Notes: generated by a model not told the origin, from the letters alone. DNA of 13,772 bases from PALSA-505 sp035308365 (GCA_035308365.1 DATGGU010000156.1:1-13772); one strand, 5' to 3'; counted from the stretch's first letter, positions 1 through 7,437 are shown. Numbers and translations: made by a program.

Positions 1-67
1 TCGATTGGGTGGCTGACCTGCGTTTTCGCCAGCAGGCGTGATGGGGTGCTGGTTAGCTTGCCGGGTG

Positions 68-153
68 CTGCTCAAGATCGTCTACGTCCTCAGGTGCCGG
101 GTACTCGGCCTGGCCGTCCTGGTGTTCGGCGGTGACCTGGCGAAGGATGCTGA
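68..153 (+). pseudogene. N-terminal remnant of an rve-type integrase/transposase
   Basis: Starting at a GTG at 68, the frame reads VLLKIVYVLRCRVLGLAVLV and continues through FGGDLAKDAE. I recognise this as the opening of a common actinobacterial integrase-core (rve) transposase, which normally continues into a segment like LLVLRHENAVLRR. Here the resemblance stops after AKDAE at about 153, and the following frame is unrelated and hits a stop at 272-274. About 29 codons survive, so it cannot be functional. It abuts DNA that looks like group II intron domain I, so this is the upstream flank of the intron remnant. Recognition is by family memory of the N-terminus only; no catalytic residues are present. 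Confidence 0.45.
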
Positions 154-463
154 GCCAACTCCGGAGCCGGTTCGAGCAGGCGGTGAGGAGGCCACGCTGA
201 AAGCCTGCGGCGTAGGCGTGGCGATGCTGCCGGGGTATAGCTGGACGCCGGCCTGGCCAAACGATGCGCAGTGAACGTGGGAACCGTCCGCGGCCGCCCT
301 TCCTACCAGGCTTCCAGCCTGGTGGCGGGCAGGCCCGATGCCGGCTGATGGCCGTGGGCGGGGCGGAGGCCCCGTAGTAGTCCGGGCGCGCGAAAGGCGC
401 GTGCATGGCGAAGGAGGCCAGCAAGTCAGGCAGGAAGGAGGCTGGAATGCCGGGAGGACGCTG

Positions 464-1897
464 GTGAACACTGGCGAGCTGGAGCAGGCCATGCAGATGG
501 CTGCGCGCCGGGTACTGGAGATCCAGGCCAAACTGCACCGCTGGGCCGTTGATGATCCTCATCGCCGGTTCGGTGACCTGTTCAACCTTGTCGCCGATCC
601 CGCGTTCCTGCTGGTGGCATGGGACCGGGTGCGGGGCAACAAGGGCGCGAAGACTGCTGGGGTGGATGGCCACACGGCCGCATCCATCGCCGCGCGGGGC
701 GTGGAGGAGTTCCTCGGCGCGCTGCGGGACTCGCTGAAGGACCGCAGCTTCTGCCCGCTGCCCTCGCGGGAGCGGCTGATCCCCAAACCGGGCACGGCCA
801 AGTGCCGCCGCCTGGGGATCAGCACGGTCCGCGACCGGGTGGTCCAGGCGTCCTTGAAGCTGGTGCTGGAACCGGTGTTCGAGGCGGATTTCCTCCCGTG
901 CAGCTACGGGTTCCGTCCCGGCCGCCGGGTCCATGACGCGGTGGCCGAGGTGCGGCACCTGGCGTCCCACTCCTATGAGTGGATCGTTGAGGGTGACATC
1001 CGGGCCTGCTTCGACGAAATCTCGCATGTCGCCCTTCAAGACCGGGTGCGCGCGAGAGTCGCCGACAAACGCGTCCTGGCGCTGGTGAAGGCGTTCCTGA
1101 AGGCGGGCATCCTCACTGAGGACGGCGCGCTGGAAGATACCGACACCGGCACTGCGCAGGGTTCAATCTTGTCGCCGTTGCTCAGCAACGTCGCCCTGTC
1201 GGTCCTGGACGAGTATTTCGCCCGGGCACCGGGAGGCCCGGCGTCCACGTCCTGGGAACGGGCCAAGCGCCGCCGCCTGGGCCTGCCGAACTGCCGTCTG
1301 GTCCGGTTCGCCGACGACTGGACGCTCCTGGTCGCGGGCACCAGGGACGACGCGCTGGCCCTCCGGGAGGAGGCCGCGCAGGTGCTGGCCCGGATCGGGC
1401 TGCACCTGTCGGAGGAAAAGACCCTGATCACCCACATCGACGAGGGCCTGGATTTCCTGGGGTGGCGTATCCAGCGCCATCGTAAGCGGGGCACGAACCG
1501 GCACTACGTCTACACCTACCCGTCCAGGAAGGCGCTGCGCGCCGCCATGGCGAAGGTCAAGACGTGGTGCCGTCAGGTCAGCACGAACCAGCCGCTGGAC
1601 GTCCTGCTGGCGCGGCTCAACCCGCTGCTATGAGGATGGACAACGTTCTTCCGCCCCGGGGTGTCAAGCAAAACCTTCCAGTACCTGAGCGCTTACGTCT
1701 GGCGCCGGGTAGCTCGCTGGATACGCCGCAAGCATCCCGGAATCTCGCGGAAGGAGTTCCGCCGCCGCTACTGCGGCGGCGGATGGTGGCCCAGAGGCCA
1801 GGAACTGGTGTTGTTCAACACCGGGCTGGTCACCACCACCCGGTATCGCTACCGGGGATCGGTGATCCCACAACCCTGGCCGCTGGCCTCGCCATGA
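464..1897 (+). pseudogene. Group II intron reverse transcriptase/maturase, interrupted by an in-frame TGA
   Basis: The intron-encoded protein would reverse-transcribe the intron and assist its splicing. I place the start at GTG 464, which has GGGAGG at 452-457, about 6 nt upstream, and gives the typical opening MNTGELEQA. RT signatures are clear: GAKTAGVDG, the YGFRPGR block, EGDIRACFDEI, AQGSILSPLLSN and the catalytic box RFADD, followed by LDFLGWRI. After ARLNPLL an in-frame TGA (1631-1633) stops translation. The same frame then continues as GWTTFFRPGVSSKTFQYLS through the rest of the X/maturase domain to a second TGA at 1895-1897. Relatives have Arg here (NPLLRGW), so this looks like a CGA to TGA transition. 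Product lengths are 389 aa truncated or 477 positions if read through. No HNH endonuclease motif is visible after the X domain. The stop removes part of the X domain, so splicing help is probably lost. Confidence 0.85.
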
Positions 1898-1930
1898 GGA
1901 GCAGGCGCGACCCCTGACGGGATTTGCGGA

Positions 1931-2028
1931 GAGCCCGCTGCGGGGGCGACTCGCACGGCGGGTTCGGGAGTGCGGTCCGGGGAAACGGGCTGGCTGAAAG
2001 GCCAGCACCGCGCCCCGGGCCGACCTCA
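1931..2028 (+). ncRNA. Group II intron domains V and VI and 3' splice end
   Basis: Positions 1931-1965 begin GAGCCCGC and end GCGGGTTC. The arms pair (GAGCC with GGTTC, CGC with GCG), leave a CG bulge, and close an upper stem TGCG/CGCA with a GCGA (GNRA) loop. This is the domain V plan, including the AGC catalytic triad. It is 35 nt, one G longer than the canonical 34-nt form, within the GGGGG run at 1942-1946. From 1968 to 2016 a GTGCGGT/ACCGCGC stem encloses two small hairpins and resembles domain VI. The sequence then reads CCGACCTCAC, and IS110 coding begins at 2029. Confidence 0.7.
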
Positions 2029-2786
2029 CAGTACTTTCCCGCCGCCCTGGACGCCTTCGACCAGGATCTGGACGCCCCGACGCCCTGGAGCTCCTCGGCA
2101 AGGCCCCGGATCCGGAACAGGCGCGGAGGCTGACCCGCGCGCAGCTCAGCGCCGCGATGAAACGTGCCCGGCGCCGGAACATCCCCGACCGTGCCACGGC
2201 CGTGCTGGCCGCGCTGCACGAGGAGCACCTCGCCCAGCCGCCTGCCCTGGCCGCCGCCTACGCCGCCACCGTCCGGGCGCTTACCGCAGTGATCATCACG
2301 CTGAACGAGCAGGTCAGGGCACTGGAAGAGCAGGTGAAGGAGCATTTTGGCCGGCACACGGACGCTGAGCTCTACCTGTCCCAGCCTGGGCTGGGACCCA
2401 TCCTCGGCGCCCGGGTGCTCGCAGAGTTCGGCGACGACCCCTGCCGCTACGCCGGCGGCAAGGCCCGCCGCAACTACGCTGGCACCAGCCCCGTCACCCG
2501 TGCCTCCGGCAAGAAGAAAGTCGTCGCGGCACGGTTCGTCCGCAACGACCGGCTCACCGACGCCCTCCACGCGCAGGCCCAAAGCGCCCTGACTGCCTCA
2601 CCCGGTGCCAGGGCCTCCTACGACCAGCAGCGCGCCAAGGGACACGAGCACAACGACGCCCTCAGAAGGCTCGCGAATCGCCTCGTCGGCATCCTTCACG
2701 GCTGCCTCAAAACAGGCACCCCCTACAACGAGGCAACCGCCTGGGGCCACCGGGAGAACCTTCCCCAATCTTCCGCCGCAGCTTGA
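2029..2786 (+). pseudogene. IS110-family transposase, C-terminal part, 3' exon of the intron
   Basis: Immediately after the intron the frame reads QYFPAALDAFDQDLDAP. It then needs a -1 shift near 2078 to continue as DALELLGKAPDPEQARRLT into the long frame that ends at 2784-2786. That frame holds the IS110/IS116/IS902 C-terminal domain: LYLSQPGLGPILGARVLAEF, RRNYAGTSPVTRASGKKK (the conserved Ser region), LANRLVGILHGCL and the ending TPYNEATAW. The N-terminal DEDD (RuvC-like) domain is absent, because upstream DNA is intron and then an unrelated integrase scrap. The gene is therefore dead twice over, by N-terminal loss and by frameshift. It belongs to a different IS110 subgroup from the intact copy at 9046-10260. 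An internal ATG at 2157 could start a 209-aa product, but it would lack the nuclease domain. Confidence 0.85.
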
Positions 2787-2830
2787 CATCTAAGCCCCAG
2801 GGATGTCTATGCCGGGCCCCTGCCACCTGA

Positions 2831-2858
2831 CCCCGCCGAGCTCGGAACACTGGCGGGG
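2831..2858. terminator. Possible bidirectional terminator between convergent genes
   Basis: CCCCGCC (2831-2837) and GGCGGGG (2852-2858) form a perfect 7-bp GC stem with a 14-nt loop. It sits between the ends of the convergent IS110 remnant and the SARP gene. No T-run follows on either strand, which is common in actinomycetes, so function is inferred from position and pairing only. Confidence 0.3.
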
Positions 2859-2939
2859 GCGTCCTCGGTCGGCGCATTGGTTTGCGTGCCGGAATGCTGT
2901 CACCCCTATGCGGCTTGCGGCCAGGGCGTGAGTGGGCGG

Positions 2940-5900
2940 TCAGAGGTCGGCCAGGGTGACGCGAAGCCGCGCCGCCTCTGGCGCACCTAGCTCGGTGTAC
3001 CGGGCGAGCGCCTGCTGCCAGTGAAATCGTGTCCGGTCGAGGTCCCCGAGAGCGCGGAACGCATGGCCAAGCCCATCGTTCGCGTGGGCCTCCTGGTCAG
3101 GGTCGCCTATCTGGCTGGCCAGGGTGAGCGCGGCGGTGTGACGTGCGTGTGCGTGCCCTGGCCAGCCGGTGGCGAGCAGTGTTCCGCCGAGCCCGTTGAG
3201 GCCCTGGGCCTGGCCTGCCAGGTCGCCAAGCTTAAGGAACAAGTCCAGGGCATGGCGGAACTGGCGTTCTGCCATCTGGTAGTCGTGCTGCCGCAGGGCG
3301 AGCTCACCCTGGGCGGCCAGCACGTAGGCTTCAGTTGGCCGGTCGCCGGTCTGGCGGCTCAGGTCGAGTGCTGTCCGCAGATGATCTGCTGCCTGTTGGT
3401 GGTCTCCTGCCCGCAAGGTGGTGATGCCGAGGTAGGTGAGCGCGTCGGCTTCGCCGATCCGGTTGCCGGTCTGCAGGCACAGCGCCAGGGCGTCGCGGAA
3501 CTGATCGGCCGCTGCACGGTAGCGGCCCTGCCGCAGGGCGATGATCGCGAGAGTCCCCATAGCCTCGCTCTCCCCGGTGGGATCGCCTACCTCCCGGTGC
3601 AGGGCCAGGGCCTGCTGGAGGTGCTCGCGGGCCAGGTCGTAGCGGCCTTGCCGCCATGCCGCGCCGCCGAGGCTGCCAAGCGCCCGGGCCTCTCCGGCTT
3701 GATCGCCGGCCTGGCGCCACCGGGCGAGCGCACCTTGATACCTGGTGGTTGCCTGCTCATAGTTGCCCTGTGTGAAGTCGACGAGCCCGAGTCGCTGCAG
3801 CGCCCGCGCTTCGGCGACTTTGTCGCCGTTGGCGCGGCACAGCGCCAGGACCTGCTGGAGACAGGAGGTGGCCTCGGCGTAGCGGCCCTGCCGCCAGGCC
3901 ACCACGCCGAGGCTGCTGAGAGCGGCCGCCTCCCCGGCTAGGTCGCCCGCCCGGTGCGCTGCCTGGTAGGCGCCCGTGTGGATCTCGATGGCGGCCGGGT
4001 AGTGGCCGCCGGTGTCGAGGTACCGGTAAAGCACCATAGAGAAGTGCAGCGCATGGCTGGTCCGGCCGTGGTTTGCGGCGAAAGCGGCGACGGCGGCCAG
4101 GACGGGCCGTTCGGCGTCCAGCCAGGCCCGGGCCGAGGCGGGGTTATCCAGTGGCGGCACCTCGGCGACACCGGGTGGCCCGTCCGGCCAGAGCCCGCGC
4201 TCGGCTGGGTGCAGCGTCCGCACCGCGGTCGCCGTCGCGCGCGCGTAATAGTCGAGCAGGCGGGTCATCGCCGCGTGGCATGCGTCGGCGCCGTCTTGCG
4301 CCACCGCCTGCTCGGCCGCGAAATCGCGCAGCAGGTCGTGGAGCGCGTGCCGGCCGGGTTCCGCGCGCCACTGGATCAGGTGCGCCTGGTCGAGGCGGCG
4401 TAAGAGCCAGGCAGCCCTGCCCGCCGTGGTCTGGGCAAGCGCTGCGACCGCGTAAACATCCAGATCCGGCCCGGGATGCAGCCCGGAAAGGCGGAACGCT
4501 CGCGCCGTTTCGGCGTCCAGGTGGCGACATGACCAGGAGAACACGGCACGCACGGCGGTCCGGGAATCCCCGCCGGCGTCCAGCAGGTCAAGGCGCCGCT
4601 GCTGATCAGCGAGCTCAGCCGACAGGCTGGTCAGTGTAATCTGTGGCCGGGAAACAGCGAGCTCGGCAGCGACCCGCAGCGCCAGCGGCAGCCCGCAGCA
4701 CCGGGCGGCCAGTGTCGCGGTAGCCGAGGGTTCGGCCTTTGCCCGCGGCCCGATGAGCGACTCGAGGAGCGCCACCGCTTCCCCCGCCGACATCAGATCC
4801 AGTTCTACCCGGACGGCGCCGTCCCTGGCCACGAGCCCGGGCATCTTGTCGCGGCTGGTCACGATCACCGCGCATCCCCGCGCTGCGGGCAGCAGCGGCC
4901 GGACCTGCTCGGCGTCGCTCGCGTTATCCAGGACGATCAGCATCCGGCGTCCGGCCACCAAGCCGCGGAATCGCGCTGCCCGCTCGTCCAGTCCTGCCGG
5001 CATCTCCGGTCCCGGCACGCCGAGCGCACCCAGGAACCCGGCCAGCGCGTCGGCTGGCGGCATCGGCCGTTCCGGGTCGTATCCGCGCAGGTTGACATAA
5101 AGCTGCCCGTCCGGGAAGCGGGCCGCGACCCGGTGCGCACCGTGCACGGCCAGGGCAGTCTTGCCCACCCCGGCCATCCCGTCGACCGCGCGGATCATGA
5201 CTACGCCGGGCCGCTCCGCCGCCGGTGCGTGGACACCTGCGGAAAGCTTCGCCAGTTCCGTCTCGCGACCGGTGAAATGCGGCACAGATGCGGGAAGCTG
5301 CCGGGGCACCGCAGTGTCGTCATGAAGCCCTGTGCCGTCATGAACCGCGGAGCCGTTGTGTCCGGAAAGTACCTGGGCGTGCAGCTTGCGGAGTTCCTCG
5401 CCGGGCTCGACACCCAGCTCCGCTATCAGAACGCGGCGGGCGTCTTGGTATGCCGCCAGCGCGTCGGCGCGGCGGCCGTCGCGGTGCAGTGCCCGCACGA
5501 GGAGCTCATGAAACCGTTCGCGCAGCGGATGGGTTCCGGCGAGGTGGCGGAGCTCGCCGATGGCCGAAGCGTGATCCCCCAGGTGCAATTCGGCGTCGAT
5601 CCGCAGCTCCAACGCCTGCAACCGTAGCTCGGCCAGCCCTGGCCCTTCACGCCGGGACAGCTCTTCGGACGGGACGTCGGCCAGTGGCTGCCCGCGCCAC
5701 AGCGCCAGGGCCTGGCCGGCCCGGTCGGCGGCCAGGTGCCACGCGCCCGTGGCACCCGCGTCCCGGGTGGCGGCGAGCAGCGCCGCTGCTCGGTGCAGGT
5801 CCAGCTCTCCGGGGGCGACGTCGATAGCGTATCCGCCTGGCCACGTCGAGATCCGCGATGCGCCGTCACCGAGAATCCTCCGCAGCCGCATCACGTAATT

Positions 5901-6101
5901 CTGCACGGCGACCCGCGCCGATGGCGGCGGATGCGGACCCCACAGCATCTCGGCCAGGTCATCGCAGGCGAGAACCTGGCCCGGGCTGAACAGCAAAGCC
6001 GCGAGTACCACGCGCTGCCGGCCGGCGGTGACATTGATGGCTTTGCCGCGGTGGGAAACCGCCAGCGGACCTAGAAGACCGAACGTCATCTCAGTCGTCA
6101 T
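2940..6101 (-). CDS. AfsR-like SARP transcriptional regulator (wHTH-BTAD-NB-ARC-TPR)
   Basis: This 1053-aa protein has the full AfsR-type layout. Residues 1-95 form an OmpR-like winged helix (FGLLGPLAV, RQRVVLAALL, VMRLRRILGD). Residues 98-245 form the BTAD domain (LWRGQPLADVP, ELHLGDHASAI, LHRDGRRADALAAYQ, LGVEPGEELRKLH). Residues 275-520 form an NB-ARC-like ATPase with P-loop GMAGVGKT (308-315), Walker B LIVLDN (388-393), VTSRD (414-418) and GLPLAL (470-475). Residues 680-1050 form about nine TPR-like units of 40 residues. The start ATG at 6101 has GGAG a few nt upstream; the ATG four codons later is an alternative. Family members activate secondary-metabolite genes through 11-bp-spaced direct repeats, and AfsR itself is modulated by Ser/Thr kinases. 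It is divergent from the RiPP operon with repeats of that spacing between them (6129-6157), so it is the likely pathway activator. Confidence 0.93.
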   Translation of the reverse strand: MTTEMTFGLLGPLAVSHRGKAINVTAGRQRVVLAALLFSPGQVLACDDLAEMLWGPHPPPSARVAVQNYVMRLRRILGDGASRISTWPGGYAIDVAPGELDLHRAAALLAATRDAGATGAWHLAADRAGQALALWRGQPLADVPSEELSRREGPGLAELRLQALELRIDAELHLGDHASAIGELRHLAGTHPLRERFHELLVRALHRDGRRADALAAYQDARRVLIAELGVEPGEELRKLHAQVLSGHNGSAVHDGTGLHDDTAVPRQLPASVPHFTGRETELAKLSAGVHAPAAERPGVVMIRAVDGMAGVGKTALAVHGAHRVAARFPDGQLYVNLRGYDPERPMPPADALAGFLGALGVPGPEMPAGLDERAARFRGLVAGRRMLIVLDNASDAEQVRPLLPAARGCAVIVTSRDKMPGLVARDGAVRVELDLMSAGEAVALLESLIGPRAKAEPSATATLAARCCGLPLALRVAAELAVSRPQITLTSLSAELADQQRRLDLLDAGGDSRTAVRAVFSWSCRHLDAETARAFRLSGLHPGPDLDVYAVAALAQTTAGRAAWLLRRLDQAHLIQWRAEPGRHALHDLLRDFAAEQAVAQDGADACHAAMTRLLDYYARATATAVRTLHPAERGLWPDGPPGVAEVPPLDNPASARAWLDAERPVLAAVAAFAANHGRTSHALHFSMVLYRYLDTGGHYPAAIEIHTGAYQAAHRAGDLAGEAAALSSLGVVAWRQGRYAEATSCLQQVLALCRANGDKVAEARALQRLGLVDFTQGNYEQATTRYQGALARWRQAGDQAGEARALGSLGGAAWRQGRYDLAREHLQQALALHREVGDPTGESEAMGTLAIIALRQGRYRAAADQFRDALALCLQTGNRIGEADALTYLGITTLRAGDHQQAADHLRTALDLSRQTGDRPTEAYVLAAQGELALRQHDYQMAERQFRHALDLFLKLGDLAGQAQGLNGLGGTLLATGWPGHAHARHTAALTLASQIGDPDQEAHANDGLGHAFRALGDLDRTRFHWQQALARYTELGAPEAARLRVTLADL

Positions 6102-6128
6102 GCCTGCTCCGCTGCTGTCTTCACCGGG

Positions 6129-6172
6129 CGTTATCCATACGTTAACAAGACGATAGCCTGGTCAGAGACACT
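6129..6172 (+). promoter_or_regulatory. Candidate SARP operator (three 11-bp-spaced heptamers) and RiPP promoter
   Basis: Heptamers CGTTATC (6129-6135), CGTTAAC (6140-6146) and CGATAGC (6151-6157) recur with exactly 11-bp spacing. The second differs from the first at one position and from the third at two. A weaker fourth element, TCTTCAC (6118-6124), is in register upstream. SARPs of the DnrI/ActII-ORF4/AfsR type are known to bind heptameric direct repeats with this helical-turn spacing, standing in for the -35 box shortly upstream of the -10. A weak -10-like GACACT (6167-6172) lies 9 bp after the third repeat and 31 bp before the peptide start codon. The site lies between the SARP gene and the precursor gene and could serve both. 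Confidence 0.5.
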
Positions 6173-6203
6173 AAGGAAGCCCGGCATCGAAGGGAGGGAA
6201 GAA

Positions 6204-6287
6204 ATGTTTGAGAAGCTTTTGTGGGACAAGCTGTATGCGAATTATGAGCGTGGGCCGCTGTCCTGGCTCTACCATTACGTGTGGTAG
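6204..6287 (+). CDS. Candidate P450-modified RiPP precursor peptide (27 aa)
   Basis: This is a 27-codon gene with ATG at 6204, a strong Shine-Dalgarno GGGAGGG (6192-6198) 5 nt upstream, and a TAG stop at 6285-6287. Residues 1-16 (beginning MFEKLLWDKL) look like a short amphipathic leader. After G17-P18 the peptide ends in L19-S20 and then WLYHYVW (21-27). W21, Y23, Y25 and W27 alternate with L, H and V. The gene sits 42 bp before a P450 on the same strand. Tiny precursors with an aromatic C-terminal core next to a P450 are the hallmark of biarylitides (core MRYYH) and atropopeptides (tryptorubin core AWYIWY), where the P450 installs aryl crosslinks. I do not recognise this core as a described one. 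Codons are AT-richer than the neighbours. The alternative, a translated leader for the P450, is less likely given the strong RBS and aromatic tail. Confidence 0.75.
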   Translation: MFEKLLWDKLYANYERGPLSWLYHYVW

Positions 6288-6329
6288 TCATTAAGTGTTT
6301 CCGGTGAACATAAGGGATGAATCCTGGCC

Positions 6330-7421
6330 ATGCAGAGCAGCCTTTCCAAAGATGAAATCCCGGTCCGCTTGACTGGCGAGGGTGACACCATGCAGTGCGA
6401 GGTGAAGGGCTACCCCGAGGCAGTTAAGGTGCTGACTAGCGACGCCGAGGTCGAGCGCCTGACCCGCGCCGGAACGCGTCCCGGGCAGACATTCACTGAG
6501 CTGCCGCGATGGCTGGGTCTCGCATTGTCCCGCAATCGGTGCGAGGCGCTCCGGCCGTGCCTGGAGCGTCTCGCTTCCGACCTGGCCGGGGCGATCCTGG
6601 CCCGCGGCGAAGCGGACCTGATCGACAGCTTTGTCATTCCGTTCTCCTTTTCCGGCATGTGCTCGGCGCTTGGCGTGCCGGCTAGCGAGCATTCCGCCCT
6701 TCACGCGTGGCTCAAGGCAGCGCCCAGGACAGTGCCGGAGGTGGAAAACCCGGACGGGCCGCACTGGCGATCACTACGTGAGATCGTCGCGCCGCTGCTG
6801 ACCGGCGGCTCATCCGGCGAGGGACTGGCCCTGATCATGGCTTCGGAGATCAGCGCCGGGCAGCTGGCTGTCGACCAGGCCATCATGGCACTCGGCCTCC
6901 TCATCCTTTCGTCCGCTCACCCGTCGGTCTCCCGGCTTATCAGCGACACACTGCTCATGCTGCTGCTCGACCCGGACACGCGAGCGCTGCTTGCCGGGAG
7001 CCCCGGCAAGATACCGGCCATGATTGAGGAGATGCTGCGCTTCTCTACGCCGTCGCTGGTGGTCGGTCCGCGCGTGACCCGCTGCCCGATGCGGATCGGT
7101 GAGCTGGACGTGCCGGCCGACACGCAGCTGAAGGTTTTCATCGGCGTGGCGAACCGGGACCCGCGGCACTTCGCCAACCCAGGCAGGTTCGACGCCGACC
7201 GCGGCGAAGCACAGCACCTCGCCTTCGGCTACGGGCCCAGCTACTGCCCCGGCGCGCGCCTGGCCCGGACCGAGGCCGAGATCGCCACACGAACCATGCT
7301 GCCGGTCCTCCAGCAACTGGCCCTCGCGATCCCAGCCGAGCGACTCGAATGGTCTGTCCGCCGATCCGGCTACCACATGATGCTGGACACCCTCCCGGTA
7401 ACCCGAACACCCCGCGGCTGA
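6330..7421 (+). CDS. Divergent cytochrome P450, likely RiPP-crosslinking
   Basis: This 363-aa protein is short for a bacterial P450 (usually about 400). Present are the K-helix ExxR as EEMLR (E234, R237), the segment VANRDPRHF (273-281), and the heme loop FGYGPSYCPG (299-308) with ligand Cys306. Departures from the family are Ser304 where the heme loop normally has His, an I-helix reading LLILSSAHPSVSRL (190-203) with no acid-Thr pair, and an N-terminal region without the usual PEHTRLR of helix C (ELPRWLGLAL at 57-66 takes its place). ATG 6330 is the first possible start after an in-frame TGA at 6318. AAGGGA lies about 12 nt upstream, a long spacing, and Met21 (6390), preceded by GAGG, is an alternative. 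It shares strand and short spacing with the precursor, so it most likely oxidatively joins the W/Y side chains of the core. The electron-transfer partner is not encoded here. Confidence 0.88.
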   Translation: MQSSLSKDEIPVRLTGEGDTMQCEVKGYPEAVKVLTSDAEVERLTRAGTRPGQTFTELPRWLGLALSRNRCEALRPCLERLASDLAGAILARGEADLIDSFVIPFSFSGMCSALGVPASEHSALHAWLKAAPRTVPEVENPDGPHWRSLREIVAPLLTGGSSGEGLALIMASEISAGQLAVDQAIMALGLLILSSAHPSVSRLISDTLLMLLLDPDTRALLAGSPGKIPAMIEEMLRFSTPSLVVGPRVTRCPMRIGELDVPADTQLKVFIGVANRDPRHFANPGRFDADRGEAQHLAFGYGPSYCPGARLARTEAEIATRTMLPVLQQLALAIPAERLEWSVRRSGYHMMLDTLPVTRTPRG

Positions 7422-7437
7422 CCGACGCAGTCCGCAC

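Larger units (their letters stand above)
154..2028 (+). mobile_element. Group II intron, apparently 5'-truncated, with decayed maturase
   Basis: The stretch contains a maturase reading frame (464-1897), then a domain V-like hairpin (1931-1965), a domain VI-like region, and a 3' end reading CCGACCTCAC immediately before resumed IS110 coding sequence. Upstream of the maturase, structured noncoding DNA such as the perfect hairpin CCAGGCTTCCAGCCTGG (306-322) and the segment GTGAACGTGGGAACCG fits late domain I. No GUGYG-type intron start is seen between the integrase scrap and this region, and there is too little room for the first part of domain I, so the intron looks 5'-truncated, a known result of incomplete retrotransposition. 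The 3' boundary is well supported. The 5' boundary at 154 is only where integrase similarity ends. Confidence 0.65.

Noticed and set aside
3..18. GATTGGGTGGCTGACC near the window start resembles GATTGGGTGGTGACC at 10580-10594
   Set aside because: Fifteen matching bases with one gap is suggestive of a shared IS end, but neither copy sits at a defined element boundary and nothing around them matches.
53..1039. 328-codon minus-strand frame over the intron
   Set aside because: Antisense to the RT domain and structured intron RNA; Pro/Arg/His-rich composition typical of a shadow frame in GC-rich DNA.
1631..1633. TGA in the maturase as a selenocysteine or programmed readthrough codon
   Set aside because: Relatives carry Arg at this block, no selenoprotein group II maturase is known to me, and the surrounding elements are all decaying. 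A point mutation is simpler.
3021..3941. 306-codon plus-strand open frame inside the SARP gene
   Set aside because: It is antisense to the TPR-coding region, and its repetitive content mirrors the 120-bp TPR repeats. No RBS or independent domain.
3000..4000. Periodic repeats of about 120 bp, considered as a tandem DNA repeat or CRISPR-like array
   Set aside because: The period equals 40 codons and reflects TPR units of the SARP protein; the copies are diverged at the DNA level and have no spacers.
6316..6354. Second tiny ORF (ATG 6316, 12 codons) between precursor and P450
   Set aside because: Overlaps the P450 start in another frame, has no aromatic core and no RBS of its own; likely chance.
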